Assembly (NCBI GenBank): GCA_030148505.1
Contig: JASBTI010000030.1
Coordinates: 1 to 64,000 of the forward strand
DNA: 64,000 nucleotides
Direction: 5' to 3'
From: Rhodanobacter sp.
GTDB taxonomy: Bacteria > Pseudomonadota > Gammaproteobacteria > Xanthomonadales > Rhodanobacteraceae
A program made the translations under genes and the position numbers. The number at the start of each line of letters is the position of its first letter. The stretch's first letter is position 1. Below, one piece after another: positions 10,145 through 17,720 of the stretch. The notes under the pieces were generated by a model. That model was not told where the DNA came from and searched no databases. It was given only the letters and a program-made list of their open reading frames with translations.

Positions 10145-10566
10145 GTCACGCAGATTTCGCCCTCGATCCACGACTGGCTGCCGACAGTTGCCCGGTCGTT
10201 CGCCTGCCGTTGTGTGATGTTCGGCTGATGAACGAGGTGCGTTATCCGTGGCTGATCCTGGTACCGTGCCGCGTGGGGCTGGTCGAGATCGCCGACCTGC
10301 CCGCGATGGAACAGGCTACGCTGTGGCAGGAAGTGAACCGGGTCGGTGCCGCACTGCAAGCAACGGTACCGTGCGACAAGCTCAACGTCGGTGCACTCGG
10401 TAACATCGTGCGCCAACTTCATGTGCATGTGGTCGCCCGCCGCCAAGGCGATACCGCGTGGCCGGGGCCCGTATGGGGCCATAGCCCGGCGCAGCCCTAC
10501 AGCGCGCCCGATCTGGCCGCACGATGCCGTGCGCTGGCTGCCGCGCTGAATCCCAACGCGGCATGA
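10141..10566 (+). CDS. HIT-domain protein with a Q-H-H triad
   Basis: A 141-residue histidine-triad-fold protein, a nucleotide-binding hydrolase or transferase family. The triad block reads Q92-L-H94-V-H96, so the first histidine of the usual HxHxH motif is glutamine, while the middle (nucleophile) and third histidines remain. The segment NEVRYPWLILVPCR is typical of this proteobacterial HIT subgroup. The ATGA overlap with the upstream hydrolase and the 7-base gap to pxpB place it inside the pyroglutamate operon. Its role there is not known. Confidence 0.8.
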   Translation: MSHADFALDPRLAADSCPVVRLPLCDVRLMNEVRYPWLILVPCRVGLVEIADLPAMEQATLWQEVNRVGAALQATVPCDKLNVGALGNIVRQLHVHVVARRQGDTAWPGPVWGHSPAQPYSAPDLAARCRALAAALNPNAA

Positions 10567-10573
10567 GAAGGCC

Positions 10574-11278
10574 ATGAGGCCAGCAATCCAGTTCGAGGCC
10601 CTGGCCGAAGATGCGTTGCTGCTGCGCTTCGGCGAACACATCGACAGCGATCTCAATGCACAGGTGCAGGCCGCCACCGCGCGGCTGCGCCGGTTGCCGG
10701 AGCTGGAATGCGTACCGGCCTATGCCAGCGTGCTGCTGCACTTCGAGCCGTCGGCGTGGCGTGGCAGCGCGGGTGGCGATCCGCACCAGCGCCTGCAGGC
10801 GGCGGCCCGCGCCGCCTTGATGGAGAGCCACCTGACCACCGTCGCGCCGCGCGAAGTGAGCATGCCGGTGTGCTACGGCGGCGAGTACGGGCCGGATCTG
10901 GTCGAGGTCGCTGCTTACTGTGGGCTCGATCCACACCAGGTGATCACCCGCCATGCAGCTGCCGAATACCATGTGGCCATGCTCGGTTTCGCGCCGGGCT
11001 TCCCCTATCTGCTCGGGCTGGACCCTACGCTGGCGATGCCGCGCCGCCACGATCCGCGCCAGCGCGTACCCGCTGGCAGCGTAGCGATCGGGGGCAGCCA
11101 GACGGGCATCTACCCCGAGGCGCTGCCCGGCGGCTGGCAGCTGATCGGCCGCACACCACAGCGGCTCTTCAACGCCAGCCTCGAGCCGCCTTCACTGCTG
11201 GCAGCCGGCGACCGCGTGCGCTTCCGCCCGATCGGGCCGGAGGAATTCCGGCAGCTGGAGGAGGAATACGCGCGATGA
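10574..11278 (+). CDS. pxpB: 5-oxoprolinase subunit PxpB
   Basis: A 234-residue KipI/PxpB protein (allophanate hydrolase subunit 1 fold). Diagnostic blocks are VCYGGEYGPDLVEVA, the glycine-rich HVAMLGFAPGFPYLLGL near residue 135, and SVAIGGSQTGIYPEALPGGW near 173. PxpA, B and C together hydrolyse 5-oxo-L-proline to glutamate using ATP. The start has GAGAAGG upstream. The stop overlaps pxpC by four bases, implying translational coupling. Length is normal. Confidence 0.93.
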   Translation: MRPAIQFEALAEDALLLRFGEHIDSDLNAQVQAATARLRRLPELECVPAYASVLLHFEPSAWRGSAGGDPHQRLQAAARAALMESHLTTVAPREVSMPVCYGGEYGPDLVEVAAYCGLDPHQVITRHAAAEYHVAMLGFAPGFPYLLGLDPTLAMPRRHDPRQRVPAGSVAIGGSQTGIYPEALPGGWQLIGRTPQRLFNASLEPPSLLAAGDRVRFRPIGPEEFRQLEEEYAR

Positions 11279-12261
11279 GCGTCCGCGTGCTCAAGCCCGG
11301 TCTGCTCAGCAGCCTGCAGGACAGAGGACGCCCCAGCCACGCCGCGATCGGTGTGGGCCGCGCCGGCGCCATGGATGGCCCGGCCTGGCAACTGGCCAAT
11401 GCGCTGGTCGGCAACCACGGCGAGGAGGCAGCGATCGAATGCACCTTGCTAGGTCCGTCTCTGCACTTCGAGCAAGCAGCCGTGATTGCCCTGACCGGTG
11501 CGCCGATCGCGGCGCGGGTCGGCGAACGATCGCTGCCGGCCTGGACGGCCTGCTATCTGCCCGCCGGCAGCGTCCTGCAGCTCGGTGGCATGGCGCTCGG
11601 CTGTCGCAGCTATCTGGCGATACGCGGCGGCTTCGCGGTGTCGCCGGTACTGGGCAGCCGCAGCAGCGACCTGCATGCCCGGCTCGGCCATGCCGATGGC
11701 CGTGCCCTGGGTGCAGGCGACCTGCTACCGGTCGGCCCAAGCGACCCGCTACACACCCTGCCGGCTAGCCGCGGTGTCAGCGTGCTGCCCTGGGGACTGG
11801 ATCCGCAGCCCTGGTTCGACTTCGGCCAGCAGCCTATCGCGCTGTTGCATGGCAGCCATTGGGGCCAGCTGGACGAGGCCTCCCAGCAGCGAGTGCTGGG
11901 CGGCAGCTTCATCGTCAGCAAGGACAGCAATCGTACTGCCAGTCGGCTCGATACCCCCAGGTTGCGGCTGCGCGAGCCCCTGGAGCTGATCTCAGAGGCG
12001 GCCCTGCCAGGCACCATGCAACTGCCGCCATCCGGCCAGCCCATCGTGCTGATGGCCGAGGCCCCAGTCACCGGCGGCTACCCGCGCATCGGCCAGGTCG
12101 CGGCGGTCGACCTGGCCCGCTTGGCGCAACGCCGCGCTGGCGATACCGTATGCTTTCGACCCAGCACGCTGGAACAGGCGCTGGCCCGCCTGGCCGAACG
12201 CGAGCAGCGACTCGCGCGACTGCGACGTTACATCGCGCAACGACTGGAGCATCCCGAGTGA
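11275..12261 (+). CDS. pxpC: 5-oxoprolinase subunit PxpC
   Basis: A 328-residue KipA/PxpC protein (biotin-dependent carboxyltransferase-like, allophanate hydrolase subunit 2 fold). The opening VLKPGLLSSLQDRGR and the later SNRTASRLD and APVTGGYPRIGQVA blocks are characteristic. It is the third partner of the ATP-dependent 5-oxoprolinase. The start codon overlaps the pxpB stop (ATGA). The C-terminus carries an extra basic helix (about 30 residues), a common variation. The gap to pxpA is 10 bases. Confidence 0.93.
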   Translation: MSVRVLKPGLLSSLQDRGRPSHAAIGVGRAGAMDGPAWQLANALVGNHGEEAAIECTLLGPSLHFEQAAVIALTGAPIAARVGERSLPAWTACYLPAGSVLQLGGMALGCRSYLAIRGGFAVSPVLGSRSSDLHARLGHADGRALGAGDLLPVGPSDPLHTLPASRGVSVLPWGLDPQPWFDFGQQPIALLHGSHWGQLDEASQQRVLGGSFIVSKDSNRTASRLDTPRLRLREPLELISEAALPGTMQLPPSGQPIVLMAEAPVTGGYPRIGQVAAVDLARLAQRRAGDTVCFRPSTLEQALARLAEREQRLARLRRYIAQRLEHPE

Positions 12262-12271
12262 AGCGGCACGC

Positions 12272-13036
12272 ATGAAGCGCATCGACCTCAATTGCGACCT
12301 TGGCGAATCGTTCGGTGCCTGGCAGATGGGCGCGGACGAGGCCCTGCTGGCGCTGGTCAGTTCGGCCAACATCGCCTGTGGTTTCCATGCCGGCGATCCG
12401 GCGATCATGCAGCACACCGTGGCGCTGGCGACGACCCACGGCGTGGCCATCGGCGCCCATCTTTCGCTGCCGGATCTGCAAGGTTTCGGCCGCCGCGAGA
12501 TGCGCGTGAGCGCCGACGAGGTCTATGCGATGACGCTGTACCAGATCGGCGCATTGCACGCCTTTGCGCGGGCCGCCGGCACTCGACTGGCGCACGTCAA
12601 GCCACACGGCGCGCTGTACAACATGGCCGCACATGACCGCGCGCTTGCCGAGGCGATCGCCGGAGCCGTGTACGCCTTCGACCCGCAACTGTGGCTGTTT
12701 GGCCTGGCCGGTTCGGCGCTGATCGATGCCGGCAAGGCATGTGGCCTGCCGGTGGCGGCCGAGGCGTTCGCCGACCGTCACTACCTGAGCGATGGCTCTC
12801 TGCAGCCCCGCAGCGAGCCCGGTGCCGTGATCGACGACACTGACCTGGCCACCGCGCAGGCGGTCGGCATCGCCCGCGACGGCACGGTGCAGGCGGTAAA
12901 TGGCCAGGCAGTGGCGCTGCACGCCGACACTCTATGCCTGCATGGAGACGGCGCGCACGCGGTAGCGGTGGCTCGCCAGCTGCGCGCGGCACTCGAGGCC
13001 GCCAAGCTGCGCATCGCCGCGCCAGGCGCAGCATGA
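12272..13036 (+). CDS. pxpA: 5-oxoprolinase subunit PxpA (LamB/YcsF family)
   Basis: A 254-residue LamB/YcsF protein, catalytic partner in the 5-oxoprolinase. It opens with the family signature IDLNCDLGESFGAW. The blocks ANIACGFHAGDP, VKPHGALYN and FADRHYLSDGSLQPR contain the conserved polar and metal-site-like residues. Length is normal (E. coli PxpA is about 244). It lies directly after pxpC with a short spacer in a single-direction operon. Confidence 0.94.
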   Translation: MKRIDLNCDLGESFGAWQMGADEALLALVSSANIACGFHAGDPAIMQHTVALATTHGVAIGAHLSLPDLQGFGRREMRVSADEVYAMTLYQIGALHAFARAAGTRLAHVKPHGALYNMAAHDRALAEAIAGAVYAFDPQLWLFGLAGSALIDAGKACGLPVAAEAFADRHYLSDGSLQPRSEPGAVIDDTDLATAQAVGIARDGTVQAVNGQAVALHADTLCLHGDGAHAVAVARQLRAALEAAKLRIAAPGAA

Positions 13037-13067
13037 TCCCGCACCCCTCCATGCGCGCGAGGCGTAC

Positions 13068-13763
13068 ATGAACTACTGGCCGCTGCTCGGCGTCGCGGTG
13101 ATCGTGATCGGCTTTGCATTGCGCTTCAATGCCGTACCGGTGGTAGTGACCGCCGCCCTGGTCAGCGGACTGCTGGGCGGGCTTTCGCCGCCAGCCCTTC
13201 TCGCTCTGCTCGGCAAGAGTTTCGTCTCCAGCCGCATGCTGCTGCTGTTCGTGCTGACCCTGCCGGCGATCGGCCTGCTGGAACGCGCGGGGCTGCGCGA
13301 GCATGCGCAGCGCTGGATGGCGCGACTGCACGGACTGACTCTGGCGCGGCTGCTGATCGGCTACCTGTTGCTGCGCCAACTGCTCGCCACGGTGGGACTC
13401 ACCGGGGTCGCCGGTCCTGCGCAAACCGTGCGGCCACTACTGGCACCGATGGGCGAGGCAGCTGCGCAGAAAATCCTGCCCGGTCTCGACCAGGCTGATC
13501 GCGAAGAGCTGCGCGCGATCGCCGCCGCCACCGACAACGTGGGCCGTTTCTTCGGCGAGGACGTGTTCATCGCGTTGGGTGCGGTGCTGCTGATCCAGGG
13601 CTTCTACACCCAGCACGGCATCGACTTGAGTCCGCTGGCGATCGCCTTGTGGGCGCTGCCGACGGCGATCGCCGCGTTCGTGATCCAGTCAGTGCGCGTA
13701 TGGCTGTACCAACGCCGCCTGCAACGTCGCGCCGCCGCGCTACGTATCGACAAGGCCGGCTGA
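13068..13763 (+). CDS. DUF969 membrane protein, candidate pyroglutamate transporter subunit
   Basis: A 231-residue inner-membrane protein with about five or six hydrophobic helices, opening with MNYWPLLGVAVIVIGFALRF. Conserved polar patches include LRQLLATVGLTGVAGPAQTVRPLL and AAATDNVGRFFGEDVF. It matches the DUF969 family, which nearly always travels with DUF979. It sits between pxpA and pcp, two bases before the DUF979 gene. Transport of pyroglutamate or its peptides is an inference from this context, not shown by sequence. Confidence 0.85.
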   Translation: MNYWPLLGVAVIVIGFALRFNAVPVVVTAALVSGLLGGLSPPALLALLGKSFVSSRMLLLFVLTLPAIGLLERAGLREHAQRWMARLHGLTLARLLIGYLLLRQLLATVGLTGVAGPAQTVRPLLAPMGEAAAQKILPGLDQADREELRAIAAATDNVGRFFGEDVFIALGAVLLIQGFYTQHGIDLSPLAIALWALPTAIAAFVIQSVRVWLYQRRLQRRAAALRIDKAG

Positions 13764-13765
13764 GC

Positions 13766-14734
13766 ATGTTGCGCATCGAATATGCCTACTGGCTTATCGC
13801 CGCGTTTCTGATCTACACCGCACTGCGCAACCTGCGCGACGGGTACGGCTGGCACGCCGCGTTCTGGCTGGTGCTGGGGCTGCTGTTCGGCGCCGGCGAC
13901 TATATCCTGAAGCGATCTGCGGCCGGCCATACACTGCCCTCGCAACTCGCCGGCGTCGGGGTAATTGCGCTGGCGCTGCTGGCGCCACGGTTGCACCGCA
14001 AACCCCATCCGGAAAGCAACAGCGCCCAGACGCGGCAGCAATCCGCCATTCGGCTCGGCCACCGGCTGTTCGTGCCGGCCCTGATGATTCCACTGGTGAC
14101 CTTGTTGGTGGCGCTGTTCGGTGCGTGGCTGTCGATCGACGGCCACGCGCTGTTTGCCGCACCGCAGATGACCCTGACCGGGCTGGCACTGGCCTGCGTG
14201 GTGGCGCTGTTCGCCGCTTCGCGGGTGGCACGCACACCGATGCTCGAGGGCGTGGCCGAGGGCCGGCGCCTGCTCGATGCGATCGGCTGGGCCGCCCTGC
14301 TGCCGTTGCTGCTGGCAGCACTTGGCCAGGTGTTCACGCAAAGCGGGGTGGGTACCGAAATCGCCGCGATCGCCACCGCCTTCCTGCCCACCGGTAACGC
14401 CACCGCCGCGCTGCTGGCATTTGCCCTGGGCATGGTGCTGTTCACCGTGATCATGGGCAATGCGTTCGCCGCTTTCCCGGTGATGATGGCAGGTATCGGC
14501 CTGCCGCTGCTGATCCGGCAATATGGCGCCCACCCGGCGATCCTCGGCTCAATGGGCATGTTGTGCGGCTATTGCGGTACTCTGGTGACGCCGATGGCCG
14601 CAGATTTCAACCTGGTCCCCGCCGCATTGCTGGAATTGCGCAACCCCTACGGTGTGATCCGCGCCCAGGCCTGGAGCGCACTGTGGATTTTCGTCAGCAC
14701 GGTGCTGCTGATGTGGCTGTTGGTCTTTCGCTGA
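13766..14734 (+). CDS. DUF979 membrane protein, candidate pyroglutamate transporter subunit
   Basis: A 322-residue inner-membrane protein with about eight to nine helices. The start at 13766 (MLRIEYAYWL) lies two bases after the DUF969 stop and agrees with the family N-terminus; longer upstream starts are not family-like. Conserved segments include MGNAFAAFPVMMAGIG and a GYCGTLVTPMAADFN block near the C-terminus, resembling the re-entrant polar motifs of ion-coupled carriers. It is paired with DUF969. Their position in a complete 5-oxoproline pathway suggests a two-subunit permease; this is inference. Confidence 0.85.
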   Translation: MLRIEYAYWLIAAFLIYTALRNLRDGYGWHAAFWLVLGLLFGAGDYILKRSAAGHTLPSQLAGVGVIALALLAPRLHRKPHPESNSAQTRQQSAIRLGHRLFVPALMIPLVTLLVALFGAWLSIDGHALFAAPQMTLTGLALACVVALFAASRVARTPMLEGVAEGRRLLDAIGWAALLPLLLAALGQVFTQSGVGTEIAAIATAFLPTGNATAALLAFALGMVLFTVIMGNAFAAFPVMMAGIGLPLLIRQYGAHPAILGSMGMLCGYCGTLVTPMAADFNLVPAALLELRNPYGVIRAQAWSALWIFVSTVLLMWLLVFR

Positions 14735-14753
14735 CGCACCTTCTGAGGCAAAC

Positions 14754-15410
14754 ATGGGCACATCGCTCCCGCGCATCCTGCTGACCGGTTTCGATCCATT
14801 CGGTGGAGAGATCGTCAACCCCTCATGGGAGGCCGTGCGTGCGCTGCATGGCAAGCGGATGGCAGGGCACCTCGTCGTTTCAGCGCAGTTGCCCACCGAA
14901 TTTGCTGCTTCACTGCGCCTGCTCAAGCGGCTGGAGCGCGAGGTCAGGCCAGTCATCCTGCTCGGCGTCGGCCAGGCCGGCGGGCGCCATCAACTCTCGC
15001 TCGAACGGGTGGCTATCAACCTGCAGGACGCCCGCATTCCCGACAATGCCGGCGCCCAGCCGATCGACGAACCGGTGATTGCCGGCGCCCCGGCGGCGTA
15101 TTTCAGCACGCTTCCGATCAAGGCGATGCAGGCGGCCCTGCACAACGCCGGACTGCCCGCGGAGATTTCGCAAACAGCGGGTACCTACGTCTGCAATCAT
15201 ATTGCCTATGCCATGCTTTACCTGGCCGCCAAACGACGCGGTATCCGGGCAGGCTTCATCCACATCCCCTACCTTCCGCAACAGGCCGCCCATATTCGCG
15301 GTGCCGCCAGCATGTCGCAGTCCGATGTGGAGCGTGGGCTTGTCATCGCACTGCGCACGGCCATTGCCACGCCGGTGGATCGCCCTCTCGAAGCCGGTAC
15401 AATCGACTGA
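14754..15410 (+). CDS. pcp: Pyroglutamyl-peptidase I
   Basis: A 218-residue cytoplasmic cysteine peptidase (family C15) that removes N-terminal pyroglutamate from peptides. The catalytic triad is visible as E84 in LSLERVAIN, C147 in GTYVCNH and H170 in GFIHIPYLP. It opens with ILLTGFDPFGG, the family signature. It closes the operon that encodes 5-oxoprolinase, so peptide-derived pyroglutamate would pass straight to PxpABC and become glutamate. Length is normal. Confidence 0.95.
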   Translation: MGTSLPRILLTGFDPFGGEIVNPSWEAVRALHGKRMAGHLVVSAQLPTEFAASLRLLKRLEREVRPVILLGVGQAGGRHQLSLERVAINLQDARIPDNAGAQPIDEPVIAGAPAAYFSTLPIKAMQAALHNAGLPAEISQTAGTYVCNHIAYAMLYLAAKRRGIRAGFIHIPYLPQQAAHIRGAASMSQSDVERGLVIALRTAIATPVDRPLEAGTID

Positions 15411-15947
15411 ATGGCAAATTACCGTTGATCTGCTCGAATTTCGCCTGGCCAGGTTCGCTCGCCAGGTATGTGCGGCAGTTCCTTGCCTTAAGGAGAGCAG
15501 CGGAGCAAGGTTCGGACGTAGGTCAGCAATGGTACTTTTTTGTCCCTAGCCGGTAACTTGCGTCACCTGGGTCCGTCCCGAATCCACCGCTGCAAATCGA
15601 TTGATCACAAGCCCGCCAAGGCCGCCGTGCGAAGTGCGCATGACTGGCACGGGTCGTGCTTCGCTTGGCGAGGTACAACGCCAGACCCATACACTTTCAT
15701 CACCCGTGGCCCTGATAATAGACACGCGGAGGTCGGATCAGGCGGAGGTCGAAGGTAGCGCAGAGAAGTGCCAGTTTCACGACCGCTACCCTTCGTTCCG
15801 TTCTAGCGCGATCTGTCACAACCGGTCGACTGCCAGCGGTAAAGGTGTCACCACATTACCCCATGCGACCCCTAAATTTCGCGGATATACAATGGCTTGC
15901 GGTCGACAACCACGGGTGAAGGATCACCAGGCATTGAGGGGAGGTAA
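15411..15947. other. 537-bp intergenic region before the GGDEF gene
   Basis: I see no convincing gene. Open frames here lack ribosome-binding sites and family resemblance. A TATACAAT stretch at about 15886-15893 could be a -10 element for the following GGDEF gene, but no matching -35 is clear. GGGGAGG just before 15948 is that gene's ribosome-binding site. Confidence 0.4.
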
Positions 15948-17696
15948 ATGAGCAAGCTGATCACAGAGCTGGCGTCGGGCCGTCAACCCCGAGCCTGGCT
16001 GGTTTTTGTCGGCTGCTTGCTTTGGCTGGGAACAGCCTGCGCATCCTCACCCCTCAATGGCGGCTGGCGGGATGTCCAGCCTGGGGACACTCCCGCAACC
16101 GTGATCAAGCAATACAACGCCGGCTTGTTGAACAGCTTCAACCCCTCACAGTTGCAACGGTTCAAGCAGACCGGCCTGGGCAGCTGGGTGGTGCTCGCAC
16201 CGCAGCCCCCCTGGGACAATACCCGAAGGGTCCTCACCATATCCCCCCCCGCCGAGGGAACGGTCGTGGTGTATGGAGCAAATCAGCAATACACCTTGGC
16301 AAAAGACGACTTCGCTACCGCTACCGAAGGTTATGGGCGGCTGGCCTGGGAAGTACCCGCCACCCGCCCTGCATCGCAACCGATCCTGCTCAGGTTCGAG
16401 CCAACGACAGGCATCAGTACACCCGTGCGATTTCAGATGTTGCCGTGGCATGCGTTTCAGCGTGAGGCCGCGCTATGGCTGGTGTTCGCCAGTAGCAGCT
16501 TTGCAGTCATGCTGGCGATGGTGTTGATGGCGCTCTGTTTCTCGTGGATGCTGCATGATGCTATATATGCCTGGTACGCCGGTTACATACTCTGCTATAC
16601 GCTGATCCAGGCAATCCAGACGGGCTTCCTGCTACACCCGTTGGACTGGCAATTGCTTTCCCATATGGCGTTGCTAAGTGGCACCGTGCTGGTAGCCGCG
16701 TCCGTGATCTGCGCAGCCTTCTTCATGATCCGATTCTGTGACCTGAACCGTTACGCGCCGTTGTTGCGGGTACCGATTCTTGCACTGACTGTTGGCATGA
16801 CCCAATTGGTCTTGATGCGCTTCAGCCACATCGCGGTTCTTATCGAGGTAGCGCAGGTATTGCTAAGCCCGCTCCTGATCCTCGGCGCAACCCTGTTGTT
16901 GGTTGCAGCGGTGGTGGCGGCTTCGCGCGGCTCCCGCCCCGCATGGTTCTTTTTGCTCGGCTGGACACCTCTCCTGCTGCTTACCGCAATGGCCAGCGCA
17001 CAAGTGAATGGTGCCTTTCCGACCCTGTACTGGCTCAACGACGCCAGCCTCGGGGCCGGCGCGTTCGAAGCGATTGTATTGTCGCTTGGGCTGGCTGACC
17101 GGGCGCTCACCTTGCGCCGTGACCGCGATGTAGTACGCGCTCTGGCCGATCATGACGCTTTGACCAATGTACTCAATCGACGCGCCTGGACCGAACGCGC
17201 CGCGCTGGCGTTGGCAGACGCCAGCAAGCAACCGGTCGCCATGCTGTTTCTGGATCTCGATTATTTCAAGCAGCTCAACGACCAACAGGGTCATCATGCC
17301 GGCGACCGCGCACTGGTCGCCGTGGCCAAGGCACTGGCTGCCGAACTTCGCCCTGCCGACATACTCGGCCGTTACGGCGGTGAGGAATTCGTTGCGCTGC
17401 TGGCCGACACCCCCGCGGATCAGGCGATGCAGGTAGCCACCCGCTTGTGCCGCCGAGTGAACCGATTGGAGATTCCGCTCAACGAGCAACAGTTGTTGCT
17501 GAGCATCAGCATTGGTGTGGCGATGTACCGAGACGGAGACGACGTGGAGGCGCTTGTCGAACGCGCGGACCAGGCGATGTACAACGCCAAGCTCGGCGGC
17601 CGCAATCGAGTCTGCAGCTTCGATGCCGCGCGGCCGGTCAACATACCGACCCGCCCGCACCTGCATGCCGTGGAAACTCGTCGCAGCGAACCGTGA
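15948..17696 (+). CDS. 7TM sensor diguanylate cyclase (DISM plus GGDEF)
   Basis: A 582-residue inner-membrane signalling protein. A signal peptide (about residues 1-30) leads to a periplasmic beta-rich sensor domain (about 31-175) of the 7TMR-DISMED2 type. Seven hydrophobic helices follow (about 180-390), then a cytoplasmic GGDEF domain (about 405-570). The active-site motif is GGEEF near residue 476, preceded by the metal-binding FLDLDYFKQLND. All of these argue for an active c-di-GMP synthase. No EAL domain is present. A strong GGGGAGG sits just upstream of the ATG. No RxxD inhibitory site is clear. The ligand is unknown. Confidence 0.88.
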   Translation: MSKLITELASGRQPRAWLVFVGCLLWLGTACASSPLNGGWRDVQPGDTPATVIKQYNAGLLNSFNPSQLQRFKQTGLGSWVVLAPQPPWDNTRRVLTISPPAEGTVVVYGANQQYTLAKDDFATATEGYGRLAWEVPATRPASQPILLRFEPTTGISTPVRFQMLPWHAFQREAALWLVFASSSFAVMLAMVLMALCFSWMLHDAIYAWYAGYILCYTLIQAIQTGFLLHPLDWQLLSHMALLSGTVLVAASVICAAFFMIRFCDLNRYAPLLRVPILALTVGMTQLVLMRFSHIAVLIEVAQVLLSPLLILGATLLLVAAVVAASRGSRPAWFFLLGWTPLLLLTAMASAQVNGAFPTLYWLNDASLGAGAFEAIVLSLGLADRALTLRRDRDVVRALADHDALTNVLNRRAWTERAALALADASKQPVAMLFLDLDYFKQLNDQQGHHAGDRALVAVAKALAAELRPADILGRYGGEEFVALLADTPADQAMQVATRLCRRVNRLEIPLNEQQLLLSISIGVAMYRDGDDVEALVERADQAMYNAKLGGRNRVCSFDAARPVNIPTRPHLHAVETRRSEP

Positions 17697-17720
17697 AGCC
17701 GTACTCCCTGTGGCAATGGC

